Source: Nansenia antarctica (Eukaryota; Chordata; Actinopteri; Argentiniformes; Microstomatidae). Taken from it: 64,000 nt of DNA. Position numbers and translations under genes: made by a program. Within the stretch, counting starts at the first letter, position 1, and each line of letters opens with the position of its first letter. This document shows, in pieces, positions 1 through 13,759 of the stretch. The stretch spans positions 89,431,258-89,495,257 of the forward strand of contig OZ022339.1 of assembly GCA_963989245.1 (NCBI GenBank). Direction: 5' to 3'. A model generated the notes under the pieces. It worked only from the letters and a program-made list of their open reading frames with translations. It ran no database searches and had not been told where the DNA came from.

Positions 1-22
1 AAAATTCCTGGAGGAAACACTG

Positions 23-253
23 CATACCAGAGAGTTAATCTCAGTCTGTAGTTTGTGGAACATACCAGAGAGTTAATCTCAGTCTGTAGTTTGTGGAGAC
101 ATACCAGAGAGTTAATCTCAGTCTATAGTTTGTGGAGACATACCAGAGAGTTCATCTCAGTCTGTAGTTTGTGGAGACATACCAGAGAGTTCATCTCAGT
201 CTGTAGTTTGTGGAGACATACCAGAGAGTTAATCTCAGTCTGTAGTTTGTGGA
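23..253. repeat. 39-bp tandem array across bach1 exon-3/intron boundary
   Basis: Six copies start at 23, 61, 100, 139, 178 and 217; the first is 38 bp, the rest 39 bp. Each minus-strand copy carries the zipper codons HKLQTEINSL (or EMNSL) followed by a GTATGT donor. 39 bp is 13 codons, so copies 2-6 stay in frame through the donors. Confidence 0.95.
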
Positions 254-428
254 TGCTGTCCAGCTTCCTCTTGCGGCAGCGCTGGGCGGCCACGCGGTTC
301 TTGCTGCGGCGCCGTACGTCGTGGACCAGGTCCAGCTGATCGGGGGTCAGGTGCTGCCGCCTCAGAAGCTGCTGGAAGGCCGAGCGACTCAGAGACGAGA
401 TCTGCTCCACCGGGAACGGCAGCTGCAC
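222..428 (-). CDS. bach1: bach1 coding exon 3 (CNC/basic region, start of zipper)
   Basis: Acceptor CTCCAG just above 428. Encodes VQLPFPVEQISSLSRSAF (CNC block), then LTPDQLDLVHDVRRRSKNRV and the basic region to KLQTEINSL. The first donor, GTATGT at 221, lies at the BACH-family exon boundary after the first zipper heptads. Five more near-identical donors follow in the 39-bp array at 23-253, so the true 3' end may vary. Confidence 0.88.
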
Positions 429-3400
429 CTGGAGAAGAACACCTGGAGTCAACCTCTCATATACTTACCACCGCCATTGAATTTTAAGTTTAATTTACGT
501 TTTTTTGGTTTTTTTGTGGGGCAGTCCCACTCATATTCCTCATTTCATTAGACAGAGATCACCATACTCTGTATAAGTGACTGTTCATTAATGTGCACTG
601 TCCTGACTGAATAAAGATACAACATTTTAAAAAATGTATCGTCACCGACCTCCAGCGCTCTCAGGTTGTTGGCCTCCGTGTCTCCGTCCGTCTCCAGGTC
701 TGAGTCGTCTCCTGAGTTGACTGAGGACATGTCCGGGCTCCTCTCTGACTGGGACAGGCTGTCCCCCCCCGGGGTCTGCCCCCCCCCGCCCCCGGCTCCC
801 AGCTCCCTGAGGAAGGGGCAGTCGCCCGTGCTGGACGTCAGGTCCAGCTGCTTCAGCCAGTGGAAGTCCGCCGCCTTCCTCAGGCCGGGCTGGTCCAGGG
901 GGGAGGCCAGGGGGATGGGGGAGGCCAGGGGGGAGTCCAGTGGGGCCAGGGGGAGCTGCGTCTCCTCGGACTGCGAAGGCCAGAAGCCCTTGGCGAGATG
1001 CTCCGCCACCTCCCTCTCCACTACGCTCCTCTCCCCGTACCCTCCCTCCTCGTAGTTCAGGCTAGCGAGCGTGGGGTCGTTGAGACCGACAGCAGCTACA
1101 CCCCCACCCCCCCCGTCCAGACCAGCCGCCTCTCCCGTCGGCTCTAAGAACTCCGTCCCGTCAACCCCCACCCCCCCTGAGGTGTTCAGCGGACAGACGC
1201 TCTCAGCCATCATCAGCTCCCCGACCGACCGATCCAACCGCCGTTCTCCAACTGCCGCCTCGACTACGAGGTCGGCTTTGCTCGCGCTGTCAGGAGACGG
1301 AGACGGCAGGTCACACGACAGGGAGCAGTCGATCATACTGATATCACTCTGGTCGTACACCCCCCCTCCACCCCCCATCACTCCCCCCCCCAGCTCTAAG
1401 ATGTCCCTGTGGGAGAACCCCTGAGGGGAGGAGGAGTCGACCGTGTCGTGGTGTCGCTGATGTTCTGGGCACGGCAGAGACATGACAGGACACACGCCGC
1501 TGGACGTCAGCCCGTCTGACGAGGGCGGCATTTGCGGGCCGCAGTTCTGTAAACAGAACTGCTCTTGTTGCCCGCCGTTGCTGCTGCTGTTGACCCCCAC
1601 CGCGGCGTCCTCCTGTGGGTTTGCGGGACATTGGAGGGACGGGAAGTCCAGTTGAAGTTGAACGTTGTTTCCTCCTGAAAGCACCGAGCCGCCGGTGTGA
1701 CTGTGTGTTGACGACTCTGGGGGTTTCTCTGTGGGGGCGGGGCTGACGTTGACATTTGAACACTGTGCCACTGTGACGGTGTCATTTCCTGTTGTCTGAC
1801 CTGTTGCATTCTGGGGCTCTGCCTCAGGAGGCTGGGCTCTGTCTGTGTGGTCTCTGTCGGTAGTGGGGGGGTCTAGACTGACAGGGGGGGGCGGCCGGCC
1901 CGTGCAGCAGTCCCTCCTCCTGACCTGGGCGGTTCTTCCGCTGTCGCGGAACCGGGGGATGAGGAAGTCGAAGCAGGCCGACTCCAGGTTGTGGAACCCC
2001 AGGAAGCGGGCGCAGCGGTCGATGGCGTGGATGTTGTCCTTGGTGAACAGCAGCTTGGACGTGTACGCAAACTGGAGCAGTGGCTCAAACCCGTCCGCTC
2101 TCACCTACAGGGGAAAGAAGAGAAAGTCACATTCAATCTCTAACCTAAAATGGACCTATCGCTAAGCCACGCCCCGAAATAGAAATTGTCCAATCATATC
2201 ACAGCAAAAGTCAGTACAGGCAGAAAACTCGGACAAACAACTCGCTAATATCTGATGGTGAAAAGCTTCTAGACTAAATATTCTTGTCATCTTGGCTTAG
2301 AAAAGAAAGTCAAGAGAAGGTTTGCAGTATACAGAGTAGATTGTCCAACAAAGACATTTAGATTTAGTCATCTAAAAATTACAACCAAGGACTTTCATAA
2401 AACCTTGATACAAATTTGAGCTTTTCAAAGATGCCGGTTGAGAGAGGACGCTGGCGTTGCTTGTTCGCCGCTTCTCCGCCCGAAATCTACTAGGTGTAAT
2501 TGCAGTATACAGAGTAGATTGTCCTACAAAGACACTTATATTTAGATTTATATATTTTTTGTTTGTTTGTATATTTGTTTATAGCCTGTCTCTGCTCACT
2601 GTTTCGGCTGCTTGTGTGTTGTTATTGTGTATTTGATGTTGTATATTGTGTGTTTTATGTTGTCTATTGTGTATTTGATGTTGTATATTGTGTATTTTAT
2701 GTTGTATATTGTGTATTTTATTTTGTATATTGTGTCTTTTATTTTGTCTATTGTGTATTTTATGTTGTATATTGTGTATTTTATGTTGTCTATTGTGTAT
2801 TTGATGTTGTATATTGTGTATTTTATGTTGTATATTGTGTATTTTATGTTGTATATTGTATGTTTTTATACTGTATGTGGTGTCTTTAACTAAGTGCTGC
2901 TTTTCTTGGCCAGGGCTCATTTGAAAAAGAGGCTGGTGTCATGCCAAAACCTGGCACTGCCAAATCCTGGCAGGGCCATCAATGGCCTAATCGTTCAAAC
3001 TCTCTTGCTAATCGTTTGCTAATCGTTCGAACGTTCGACGTGCGATCTAGACTAGGGCCTACTACCGCAGCAGATTAATGTGTGTATCTTAAACTGCGAA
3101 GACAAATGTAATCTTCTTGCACTTGAATAGCATTAAGGTTGATGCAGGCTCACTAGTCAGCTATATAATATATTGTAGGAGTGACGGCAATAACAGGACG
3201 ATGTAGTCGCTTTGCCGGTAGAAAAACAATCATGTGCTTTATTCTCACTCTCTGCATGCGTACTGACAACAACCACATTCATTCATCTCTGTCCCACATA
3301 TATCCCGTCATATCACCCGCTAAGCAGCCTGGGTTATGTAGTAAACACAAACATATAACAATGCTTTATATAAGGCTGGAACGCCGTGAATTATGGATAC

Positions 3401-6400
3401 TTTGCTCGCTAACGAGCGGTCACTACACACGTCCCCCCAGAATTCACAAGAACCGGCCCCAAAAAACGGTCAGGGACTCTGATAACTCGCCCAAAGCGAC
3501 TCTGGCGCCCTTGAGCAGGCACAGGAGACCGAGGCAGGGGAAAAACCACAGGCGAACGTTTGGCCGGCCTCGGAAGGCAGGGCAGGGGGTCTGCAGGAGC
3601 TAGGGTCGGGGCTGTTTTAACAGGGGGGCGACCGCGGCGGGGCGGGAGGGCCACCTCGACGGGACGGTCCAAGTCCAGATGAGCTGGCTTAAGGCGATCC
3701 ACCGAGATGCGTTCCTTACTACCCCCCATGTCGATAATAAAGAATTTGTCGCCTGTCTCCACGACCCGGTAGGGACCATCATAGGGCGGTTGCAGGGGGA
3801 CTCGATGGGCGTCTTGGCGGATGAAGACATACCCCGCTGCCTTCAGATCAGGCGGGACACATACCTTAGGAACGCCGTGGCATGAGGTAGGGATCGGCCG
3901 GAACGACTTGGCTTTGTCCAGCAGAGCACTTCGCTGTTCTGGTGCTGACCAGGGGACCGTAGCACAAGGGAGGAAATCCCCCGGAACCCGGAGGGGTTGG
4001 CCGTACACCAGCTCAGCAGAGGATGAAAGAAGGTCCTCTTTAGGTGCAGTACGGAGTCCCAGCATCACCCAAGAAAGCCTGTCGACCCAGCCGTCGCCCC
4101 GGAGATTGGCTTTAAGAGCAGCCTTCATGGACCGGTGAAAACGTTCACACAGGCCATTAGCCTGTGGGTGATAAGCCGTATTGCGGTGGCGGGAGACACC
4201 CAGCTGCTGAGTAATGGAAGTCCATAAGCCAGAAGTGAACTGGGCCCCCCGATCAGAGGACAGGTCTGAGGGGACCCCAAACCGGGCGACCCAGGTGCCG
4301 ATGAATGCGCGGGCCACCTCAACTGTGGTAGTCTCCGTCAGTGGGACGGCCTCTGGCCAACGGGTGGTTCTGTCCACCATCGTCAGAAGGTGAGTGTACC
4401 CCCTGGAGGCGGGAAGGGGACCCACCAGATCAATGTTGACGTGGTCGAAGCGTCTTTCAGGGACCGTGAACCGCTCCAGCGGGGCCTTAACATGACGATG
4501 GACCTTTGCCCGTTGGCATGGCACGCAGGTCCTGACCCACCCACCAATGTCAACCTTCATCCTGGGCCAGACGAATTTCGCTGCAATCAGGCGCTGCGAA
4601 GGTTTTCTGCCTGGGTGTGAGAGGCTATGTATGGCCTCGAAAACTTGCCGTCTCCAAGCATGTGGAACCACTGGGCGCGGCTGCTCCATGGACACGTCAC
4701 AAAGCAGCGTCGTGCCGTCGTCGCTGAAGGGGATGTCCGCCAACTGGAGGCCAGAAACTTTAGTCCTGCATTCCTGGATGTCTGGGTCCGAAGCCTGATC
4801 CGCAGCCATACGGGCGTAGTCGATGCCGAGATGGACAGCCCCGATAGTGGCACGAGAGAGGCAGTCAGCTACGGGGTTGTCCTTTCCCGCCACATGCCGA
4901 ATGTCTGTAGTGAACTCGGAGATATAAGCCAGATGACGCTGCTGCCTGGCAGACCACGGCTCCGACACCTTAGCCATCGCAAAAATCAACGGTTTGTGGT
5001 CCACAAAAACCGTGAATGGACGAGCCTCCAGCAGGAACCGGAAGTGCCTGATTGCCAAGTACAGGGCGAGGAGCTCTCGGTCAAAGGTGCTGTATTTTTG
5101 CTCACTGGAGCGGAGTTGTCGGCTGAAAAATGCCAGGGGTTGCCAAACCCCCTTGACCAGCTGTTCGTAAACGGCTCCGACGGCATAATCTGAGGCATCA
5201 GTTGTCAAGGCCACGGAAGCCTCAGGCACGGGGTGAGTCAGCATGGTCGCGCTCGCGAGGGCTTCCTTGGTGTCTGAGAACGCCTTTGACATTTCGTCGG
5301 ACCATGCGATGATGTGCTTAGGGGTCTTGCCCTTGAGAGCCCCATGCAGGGGGCGCATTAGGTGGGCAGCCTGAGGGATGAATCGATGGTAGAAATTCAC
5401 CATCCCCAGGAACTCCTGTAAAGCTCTAATGCTGGTAGGGCGTGGGAGCTGCAGCACAGCGTCCACCTTTGATGGCAGCGGGACCGCCCCAGCAGTAGTG
5501 ATGTGGTGGCCGAGGAAATCCATGGCAGGCAGTCCAAACTGGCACTTTGCTGGGTTGATGATTAATCCATGATCCAGGAGGCGACTGAAGAGGAGACGGA
5601 GGTGGGATAGGTGCTCTGCCTTGGACGTGCTGGCTATCAAGATATCGTCTAGGTAGACAAACACTAGAGATGCTCCGATCAGGGTTTTTGGTGCCGATCA
5701 CCGATCACCGATCACTGGAATCAGTGATCTGCCGATCCGATATCACCGATCACCGATCACAGCGTCGAAAATGGCAATTGAAGCATTCTATTTATTGTGT
5801 AGCATTATTTATGTTTTAAATTATTCTTAACACCATTGACATTGTATATTAAGTATTTAAATGAAATTAGGAGATGAGAAAGTATCATGAATTGACGACC
5901 ATCTGTTTTATTGAATTCACAACCACCTGTAGCTTACTTCAGGAAAAACAAATAAAATGTGAAAATAAAAATCATAATAAATAAAATGTACACTGTCACA
6001 TCAAATGTGCAACATTCCACTCGAATGAGAGGAACTAGGGGCTCTTAGAGAACTTGGAGCTTATACTGTAACTGTAGCTTTCCTGAGGAACAATAAACAT
6101 ACCCAAACTAAACTGCAACATAAACAGGCTATAGCCAAATATAAAATACTGTTTCAAGTCAGTCAGTTTCAAGTCATATTTAGGAGGAGATAAGACAGCA
6201 AGTCAGCAATAATCAATAAAACAAAAAAACAAAACATTGCACCTAAGGAGATTTCAGACTCAAACCTTACTTCTGATTAAGCAGCATCACTGGCAGATTA
6301 GCCTTGAGAAATACAAGCATCTCAGCGTTTTTGGCACTCAGCCTGTTCCTCTTATCATCTAAAATATGTCCTGCTGCTGAAAAGTCGCTCGCTATCTACA

Positions 6401-9400
6401 CTTGTGCAAGGTGCACAGAGGAAGACCTAAAACTCACGCGCTAATAGTTGTTGTTGCTATGGGCCAAGTGACTTCCTGCTCGCGGGGTCACATGACGTCG
6501 GTGAACACTACCTACACTACGCTCGTGAAGTCGCGCTGGAACTCTGACCAGCACTCGTGGAACGCCTCTCGTCCAATCAAAGCACTCGGTCCCTTTATGA
6601 CGTCGAGCCCAGTGTGCGCTTCGGCGCTCTCTGAGCGAATCGACGAACGCAGCAAATGCCGTATGATATTCGTGGTATTGAAAGACCTTGCGTGCGTTCC
6701 TCCCCGAGGTATTTCTTTTGAGCAGACATTACAAACGGCATATTTGTTGTCTCTTTCCGACACGGTGTAATATTTCCAGACTGGCGACGCCATTTTGTAA
6801 ACTGATCGGTCATGTTTGATCGGCCGTTTTGAGAACTCCGATCAAAACCGATCAAGGCCATATCGGCCGATACCGATCGGCGCCGATCAGATCGGAGCAT
6901 CACTAACAAACACAAAAGGCAGGTTGCCCAGCATGGCGTCCATCAATCTCTGAAAGGTCTGGGCGGCATTCTTGAGGCCAAACGGCATCCTCAAAAACTC
7001 AAACAGTCCGAAATGGTGTTATAACCGCTGTCTTAGGGACGTCCTGAGGGCTAACTGGCACCTGGTGGTATCCCCGTACCAAATCCACTTTAGAAAAAAT
7101 AGACGCGCCCGCTAGATGGGCTGAAAAGTCTTGAATGTGTGGAACGGGGTAACGGTCAGGTGTGGTGACATCATTTAGGCGCCGGTAGTCGCCGCACGGA
7201 CGCCAGCCTCCGTTGGACTTGGGAACGAGATGGAGAGGCGAGGCCCAGGGACTGTCAGAACGGCGAATGATGCCAAGTGCCTCCATGGCTGCAAACTCCT
7301 CTTTCGCGATGGTGAGCTTGTGTGGGTCGAGGCGACGGGCCCTGGCATGCACTGGTGGGCCTTCTGTGGAGATGTAATGCATGACGCCGTGTTTGGTGGC
7401 AGCGGCCGAGAAGGTAGGTGTTGTGATGTCTGAGAACTCCAATAGAAGAGGGGAGAACTCATCAGCCGGTGAGACAGCACTGGGCAGCTTCATTGTGGCT
7501 GCGTCACTGCGCTCACATGACAAGGAGCCGAACGTCTCAGCGTTGACGAGTCGGCGGTTCCCCACGTCCACCAGGAGGCTGTTAGCGCAGAGAAAGTCAG
7601 CGCCTAAGAGGGGAGTAGACACTTTGGCCAACACAAAACTCCATGTAAAACGCTGGTCAGCAAAACACAAACCCACAGTGCGCCTGCCTAAGGTAGCGAT
7701 TGCACTGCCATTGGCAGCCTCAAGGGAGGGCCCTCGTTTCGCTGTTTTAATGTCTATTGCCGATACAGGCAGCACGCTCACCTGGGCCCCCGTGTCACAT
7801 AGAAACCGGCGGCCAGAGAGGGAGTCAGTGACGTACAGCAAGCCTGCAGAATGGCCGGCACCCACAGCTGCTAATGAGTGGCGGCCTGTGCGTTTCCCGA
7901 CACACTGAAGTTGCATGGTGGTAGGCACTTCTTAGCTTTGTTCCCGAATTTTCGATGGTAAAAGCACAACCCCGACGGCCTCACCCGGCGGGCCACAGCA
8001 GTAGCGGAGATGGACAGTGGTTGGAACCCATACTCATCCAGGGTGGATGTAAAACACCTCTTCCCAGCTGAGAAAAATATATCCGCTTCCTTGGCTAGCT
8101 GACGAAAGTCTGTTTTGATTGAATTAGCCATAGAAAAACGAACCTGGTCTGGCAACTGTTGCAGAAAAAGCTCTTTAAAAAGAAAACACGGCTGATGGTC
8201 GCCCAGCAGAGCTAGCATGTGGTCCATCAGTTCCGAGGGTTTTGTGTCACCGAGCCCAGGGAGAGAGAGGAGCTGGCGTGCACGTTCAGATTCAGACAGA
8301 CAAAAAGTATCTATGAGGTGTGCCTTCAAGGTAACATATTTGTGCTGTGCCGGTGGGTTTTCAATAAGACTCTCGCTGCCGTTGAATTGGTTAGAGCTGC
8401 TACCACGTAGTAGTATTTGGTATTATCCACGGTAACATCCCTCAGGGCGAATTGAGCTTCAGCTTGTGCAAACCATGCTATGGCATTTTGTTCCCAAAAC
8501 TCGGGCAGCTTGAGTGAAACTGCGTTTGTTGTCATGTTCAATGATCTCCGAAAACGTTCGAGAGAAATTCAGGGTCACCAATGTGACGGCAATAACAGGA
8601 CGATGTAGTCGCTTTGCCGGTAGACAAACAATCATGTGCTTTATTCTCACTCTCTGCATGCGTACTGACAACAACCACATTCATTCATCTCTGTCCCACT
8701 TATATCCCGTCATATCACCCGCTAAGCAGCCTGGGTGATGTAGTAAACACAAACATATAACAATGCTTTATATAAGGCTGGAACGCCGTGAATTATGGAT
8801 ACTTTGCTCGCTAACGAGCGGTCACTACAATATAACATTTTATATGAAAACACCTGCTAGCAAGCTAATTTCACACGTAATTTGCTCCGCTCCGCTCCCA
8901 AGCGAGGGCTGCCCGGGGGGGGGAACAGACTGTGTGGAGGGGGGATAGGTCGTGGCAGGGCCGGTCTCCTAGCGGCCCACTAGTAACCCGCGCAGAGCTG
9001 ATGAACTTGAACTTGTATTTTATTAAATAAAGTGATATATCTTTTTGGTACACTGTGGTCGTGTGAGTGGTATTCTCAAGGTTCTGACATCCGGACCAGA
9101 CTGGTAAAACAAAGGTGGTGGCAGCGGCTCTCAGCCTATCCAGGTTTAATACCTACCAGATAAACTTTATTACAATAAATTCCATAACTGCATACTACTA
9201 CGGAGCACGCACACACACACACACACGGACGAAATCGCGCAATCAGCAGGTAGAGAGCGCGGAGAGCACCTCGGGTTGGGAGAGCCCTATAAGACCCCGA
9301 AAAGTTGAACTTTACGCACGCTGATCAAAGGTACTGTGGTAAACCTACTAGGTGCCATACAGCCACTCTCCGACTCCAGTTTGCGGCGCTCCTAACAACT

Positions 9401-12400
9401 GAGGTGCGTTCCACGTTCAGCACTGTATCGACGGGTCCCCCGGCGGCACCACCACAACGCGCAGACCCCGGGGGAGGGTCTTGCCACCTGGGCAAGTTAA
9501 GTGCCTTTTTAATGTTAACATATACAGTGCCTTGCAAAAGTATTCACCCCCCTTGGCTTTTTACCTATTTTATTACATTACAACCTGTAATTTAAACATT
9601 TTTTTAATCAGAATTTTATTTGATGAATATGCACAAAATATTGTTAGTTTTTAAATTAAATGAGAAATATATATATAAAAAATTTATTTAAAAAAATAAA
9701 GAACTGAAAATTGGCATGTGCATATGTATTCACCCCCTTTGTTATGAAGCCCCTAAACACTTCTGGTGCAACCAATTACCTTCAGAAGTCACATAATTAG
9801 TGAAATGAAGTCCACTTGTATGCAATCTAAGTTACCTTTCATCCCCATCCACCCAGTACACTGGTAAGTCACATTGTCATGGTTTCTTAGGTTTTCATTT
9901 TGGAGACATCTAGTGGACATTTTATGACATTACATTCGTTACTGCCTTTATTCAGTGTATATCGGTTTTTGTTTAGTCACATGACGTTTAGTCACATGAC
10001 GTTTAGTCACATGACGTTTAGTCACATGACGTTTAGTCACATGACGTTTAGCACACTGTTCAGACGTGATAGCTCGTGGCAGCAGCTGGCTGAGAGAAAG
10101 AGCTCCGGAGAATCTCTTTGTTTACATTCTTGCCCTGGAAAAGGCTTTGCTTGTAAGTTGCCTTTTCTTTTCTTGTTTAACTACAATGTATGGTGTATAT
10201 GTTTATAAATACATGGCTTATATTGTTTGAGTATAACTATTTGTGTTGCTGTGTTGATATTGTATGTTGGCTACATACTGTTGATGTTGAAAGTGTAACA
10301 GTATAGTTTTGAGCATTGCAGTAATTGTGCTCTTGTGTTTATTTGCAGTTTTACAAAAATAACCAAACGACCACTCATGTTTCTGAGGATTTAGTAAAGA
10401 ACTGAACTTTACTCCAGCGTCTGAGGATTCATTGATGTGTCAGTGTGTGTTCGCTATCTGTTGAAGTTGCACCCTGGTTACGCGCAGTGGGAACAGAATA
10501 CACATTGAATAGGGATCATTTAGAAATGTATTTACTCATAAAATGTTATTTTGACTGTACATATCTGTGCTTGTTTGTGTGTTTACACTAACAAGATGGT
10601 TATTGCTTACCTCAACAGGAGAGCTGATTGGTGTGATGTTACCTAACCCCCCAGATGTTACCCACCAACCCTCCAGATGTTACCCCCAACCCTCCAGATG
10701 TTATCCCCTAACCTACCAGATGTTACCCCCAACCCTCCAGATGTTACCCCTAACCTCCCAGATGTTACCCCCTAACCTCCCAGATGTTACCCCCAACCCT
10801 CCAGATGTTACCCCTAACCTCCCAGATGTTCCCCCTAACCTCCCAGATGTTCCCCCCTAACCCCCCAGATGTTACCTAACCCTCCAGATGTTACCCCCTA
10901 ACCCTCCAGATGTTACCTAACCCTCCAGATGTTACTCCCTAACACCCCAGCTTCTTCGGCGTATGGGTAGTTGTTTTTCCTCTCCACTCCACCAGGCTCG
11001 GGGCCGAGGGGCTACCCTTTTACCACCCCGAGACCTGGTTGAGGGGCTCACCCGGGCTATATTTCTGGACACCCCTCCAGAAGCCACGTCATCGTCTCGT
11101 CATCTAATACCGACAGACCATGCATCCCGTTGGGTGGGTGGTACACCGGGCAATCCAGGATAATATGGTCTGCGGTTTGGTCCTCTGCGCCACACTCGCA
11201 CGACGCATTTGGGGCCAAGCCCCATCTGTGCATTGATGAGCGGAAACGCCCGACGCCGGTCCGGAGACGATTGAGCCTCACCCAGGATAGCCTTGGCAAG
11301 TCCATCCCGAGGGGCTCAGCGCCGGCGACTGGGATGTGGTCGCGGAGTTTGGAGGTGTTAGCCTCCCACTCCGCGCGCCACATATAATCCGCCCATCCTG
11401 CCGCAATGATGTTGAGATCTCTGCATTGCTGCCTGAGATCCTGTGCGGCAGGCACAAATGGGTGTCTCGACTTGAGACGCCGGGAGGGCTCCGCTGTTAT
11501 AGTGAGCCTATCATGGAGCAGATGGTTATTAAGCTCCACGGCCCGGCAGGCGAGACGTGCTGTGGCTCCCATGCGGCGGAGGTCTGCGGGCTGGATGCCT
11601 GCTAGGATGGGAAGGTTGTCCACGGGGGTAGGACGCAGGCATCCTGTCACAATGCGCAAGGCTTCGTTTATAGGCGAGTCGATGAGGCGGGTGTGGGCAC
11701 TGCGACACCATACTGGGGCGCAGTATTCACTAGTTGAATAAACGAGGACTAGGGCTGCCGTGCGCAAGGTCCTTGCGCCGGCGCCCCAGCCCGAGCCAAC
11801 CAGTCGCCTCATCAACGCCACACGAGCTGTTAGCTTCTTGCGCAGTGACTCGAGGTGTCGGCGAAACGTGAGCGTCCTGTCCAATGTCACGCCGAGATAG
11901 ATTGGCTCAGCGGAACATGGCAGGGGAGTTCCATCTAGGTGTACTCTAAGCTCACGTTTAGCCTCCCTGTTGTTAAGGTGGAAGGCAGCCGACACCGTCT
12001 TTGCCTCGCTAAGCTTCAATCTCCATTTCCGGAAGTATGCCACTAGTGTCTGCATGTCCTGGCTCAGAATCCCCTCCACAGACTGCCAATTTCCAGCAGA
12101 GTACACCACTGCGAGGTCGTCTGCGTAGGCGTACTTCCGCGAGAGTGTGTTGGGCAGGTCATAGGTGTAGATATTATAGAGGAGGGGGGCCAGGACCGAT
12201 CCCTGAGGGATGCCGTTCTTAAGGCGTCGAAGCCTGCTTAGCTGTCCGCGACCGGTGGTGAGGGTTAAGCTGCGGTTACGGATGAGCTCCATGGTCATTC
12301 TGACCATGTGCCTGTCCGGCAGCAGGCGGAGCAGCTTGCAGGAGAGGCCGCGATGCCATACGGTATCGTAGGCAGCCGTCAGGTCTTTTAAGACGGCCCC

Positions 12401-13720
12401 GGCCTTCTTTTTTGCCGAAAAGCAATCCTCGATGTCTTGAGTCATAAGGGTGACTTGATCTACGGTCGACCTCCCGCGTCGGAACCCGGCCTGCTCACGT
12501 GGGAGCAGCGGGTCGACAATTGGTTCGATGCGGGCGTAGATGAGACGCTCGAGGATCTTGAAGGGGATGCATAACAGAGAGATGGGACGGTAACTCTTAG
12601 GGTCCCCTTCAGGCTTATTCGGTTTAGGGATCGCAACAACTAGGGCTCTTCGCCAGATTTTGGGGATCTTGAGTTGGCGCAAACAGGAAGTGAGGAACGC
12701 TCTCAGCTAGGACTTCAAGGCGGGTGCGGCATGGAGAATAAGCTCCGGGCAGATGGAATCAGGCTCCGGAGCTTTCCCTGGCTTTAGATGCTGGAGGGCA
12801 GCAGCGAACTCCTCTGGGGTGAATTCACCGGAGATGTAGTCACTGCTAGGTGTTGGGGCCCTCCAGAGGTCTGACACTTCTTTTGCCACAAGTCGAGACG
12901 ACTCGCGGTCTTTGCCCTCGTATGACCCACTTTTCACACCCCAGCTGTTACCCCCTTTACATTATTATTACTTACTTTACTTATTTGACTTTATTCTATT
13001 ATTGTTGAATTTGTGAATGATATGTTACTCCCTAACTATTATTATATACCTGATTGTAACCTGTACAGTTATTTTGCAAACGTTATCCCCCTGATGAATT
13101 CCCCCCTATGAATTTTCAAAGTGTTGTGTATATATATTACGTTTATTCCGTTTTCTGAATCAGTGTGGACTCGTGGTGTGTTTGTTCATCGTCTGACATT
13201 GGTCTCCCACCCTATTTGGGTGGATCCACGTTTTATTACAATATCAACTACTATACTAGTCCAAAAGTTACATATGACTGTACTTATCATAACTGTACAT
13301 ATCCTATTCTAATGGATCTTGAACGAAACGCGCATTTTTAAATTAAGTTGAATTGCTGTGCATGGTTTTAGGATGCTTAGTCCCTAAGGCTCAAGTTGCA
13401 TTTGCAACTTTATGAGAAATGATCTGCTGATCAGACCTCCGTTTCTTTCTCTTGTTGACTGCATTATAGGTATTTCACTAATCAATATCATACATTGATG
13501 GGGATTAACGGCAGTGTTGGGGATTAACGGAAGTTCGGTTGTGTACTTGCCCACACCGTCATTCATCGTGATTACATTATGATACCATTGAAACCGGGAG
13601 CACTTAACCAATAGAGAATATTGCCAACATTGTATTGGACAGGGTGATATGATTTTACCAAGGTCTCCGCCCGAGACGTGGGTGCGCTCCGGGCTCTCTC
13701 CCTGCTGATTGCGCGATTTC

Positions 13721-13759
<39 letters not shown>

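Larger units (their letters stand above)
3181..8829 (-). mobile_element. Ty3/gypsy LTR retrotransposon, broken
   Basis: Two nearly identical 247-bp LTRs (3181-3427 and 8583-8829) flank gag, protease, reverse transcriptase, RNase H and integrase in gypsy order on the minus strand. A candidate primer-binding site TGGTGACCC follows the 5' LTR. A G-rich polypurine tract near 3436-3441 precedes the 3' LTR. No env-like frame is visible. Broken by a gag frameshift near 8330-8390, a frame break near 7000 in RT, and a hAT insertion at 5665-6905. It sits inside the left inverted repeat of the 11.4-kb element. Confidence 0.92.

Noticed and set aside
548..649. Extension of the bach1 exon-2 frame past 650
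   Set aside because: Homology and phase move to the exon at 428; the extra codons are intron and SINE sequence.
2563..2920. Membrane-protein-like frames rich in Tyr, Val and Phe
   Set aside because: Pure product of a 21-bp AT-rich repeat.
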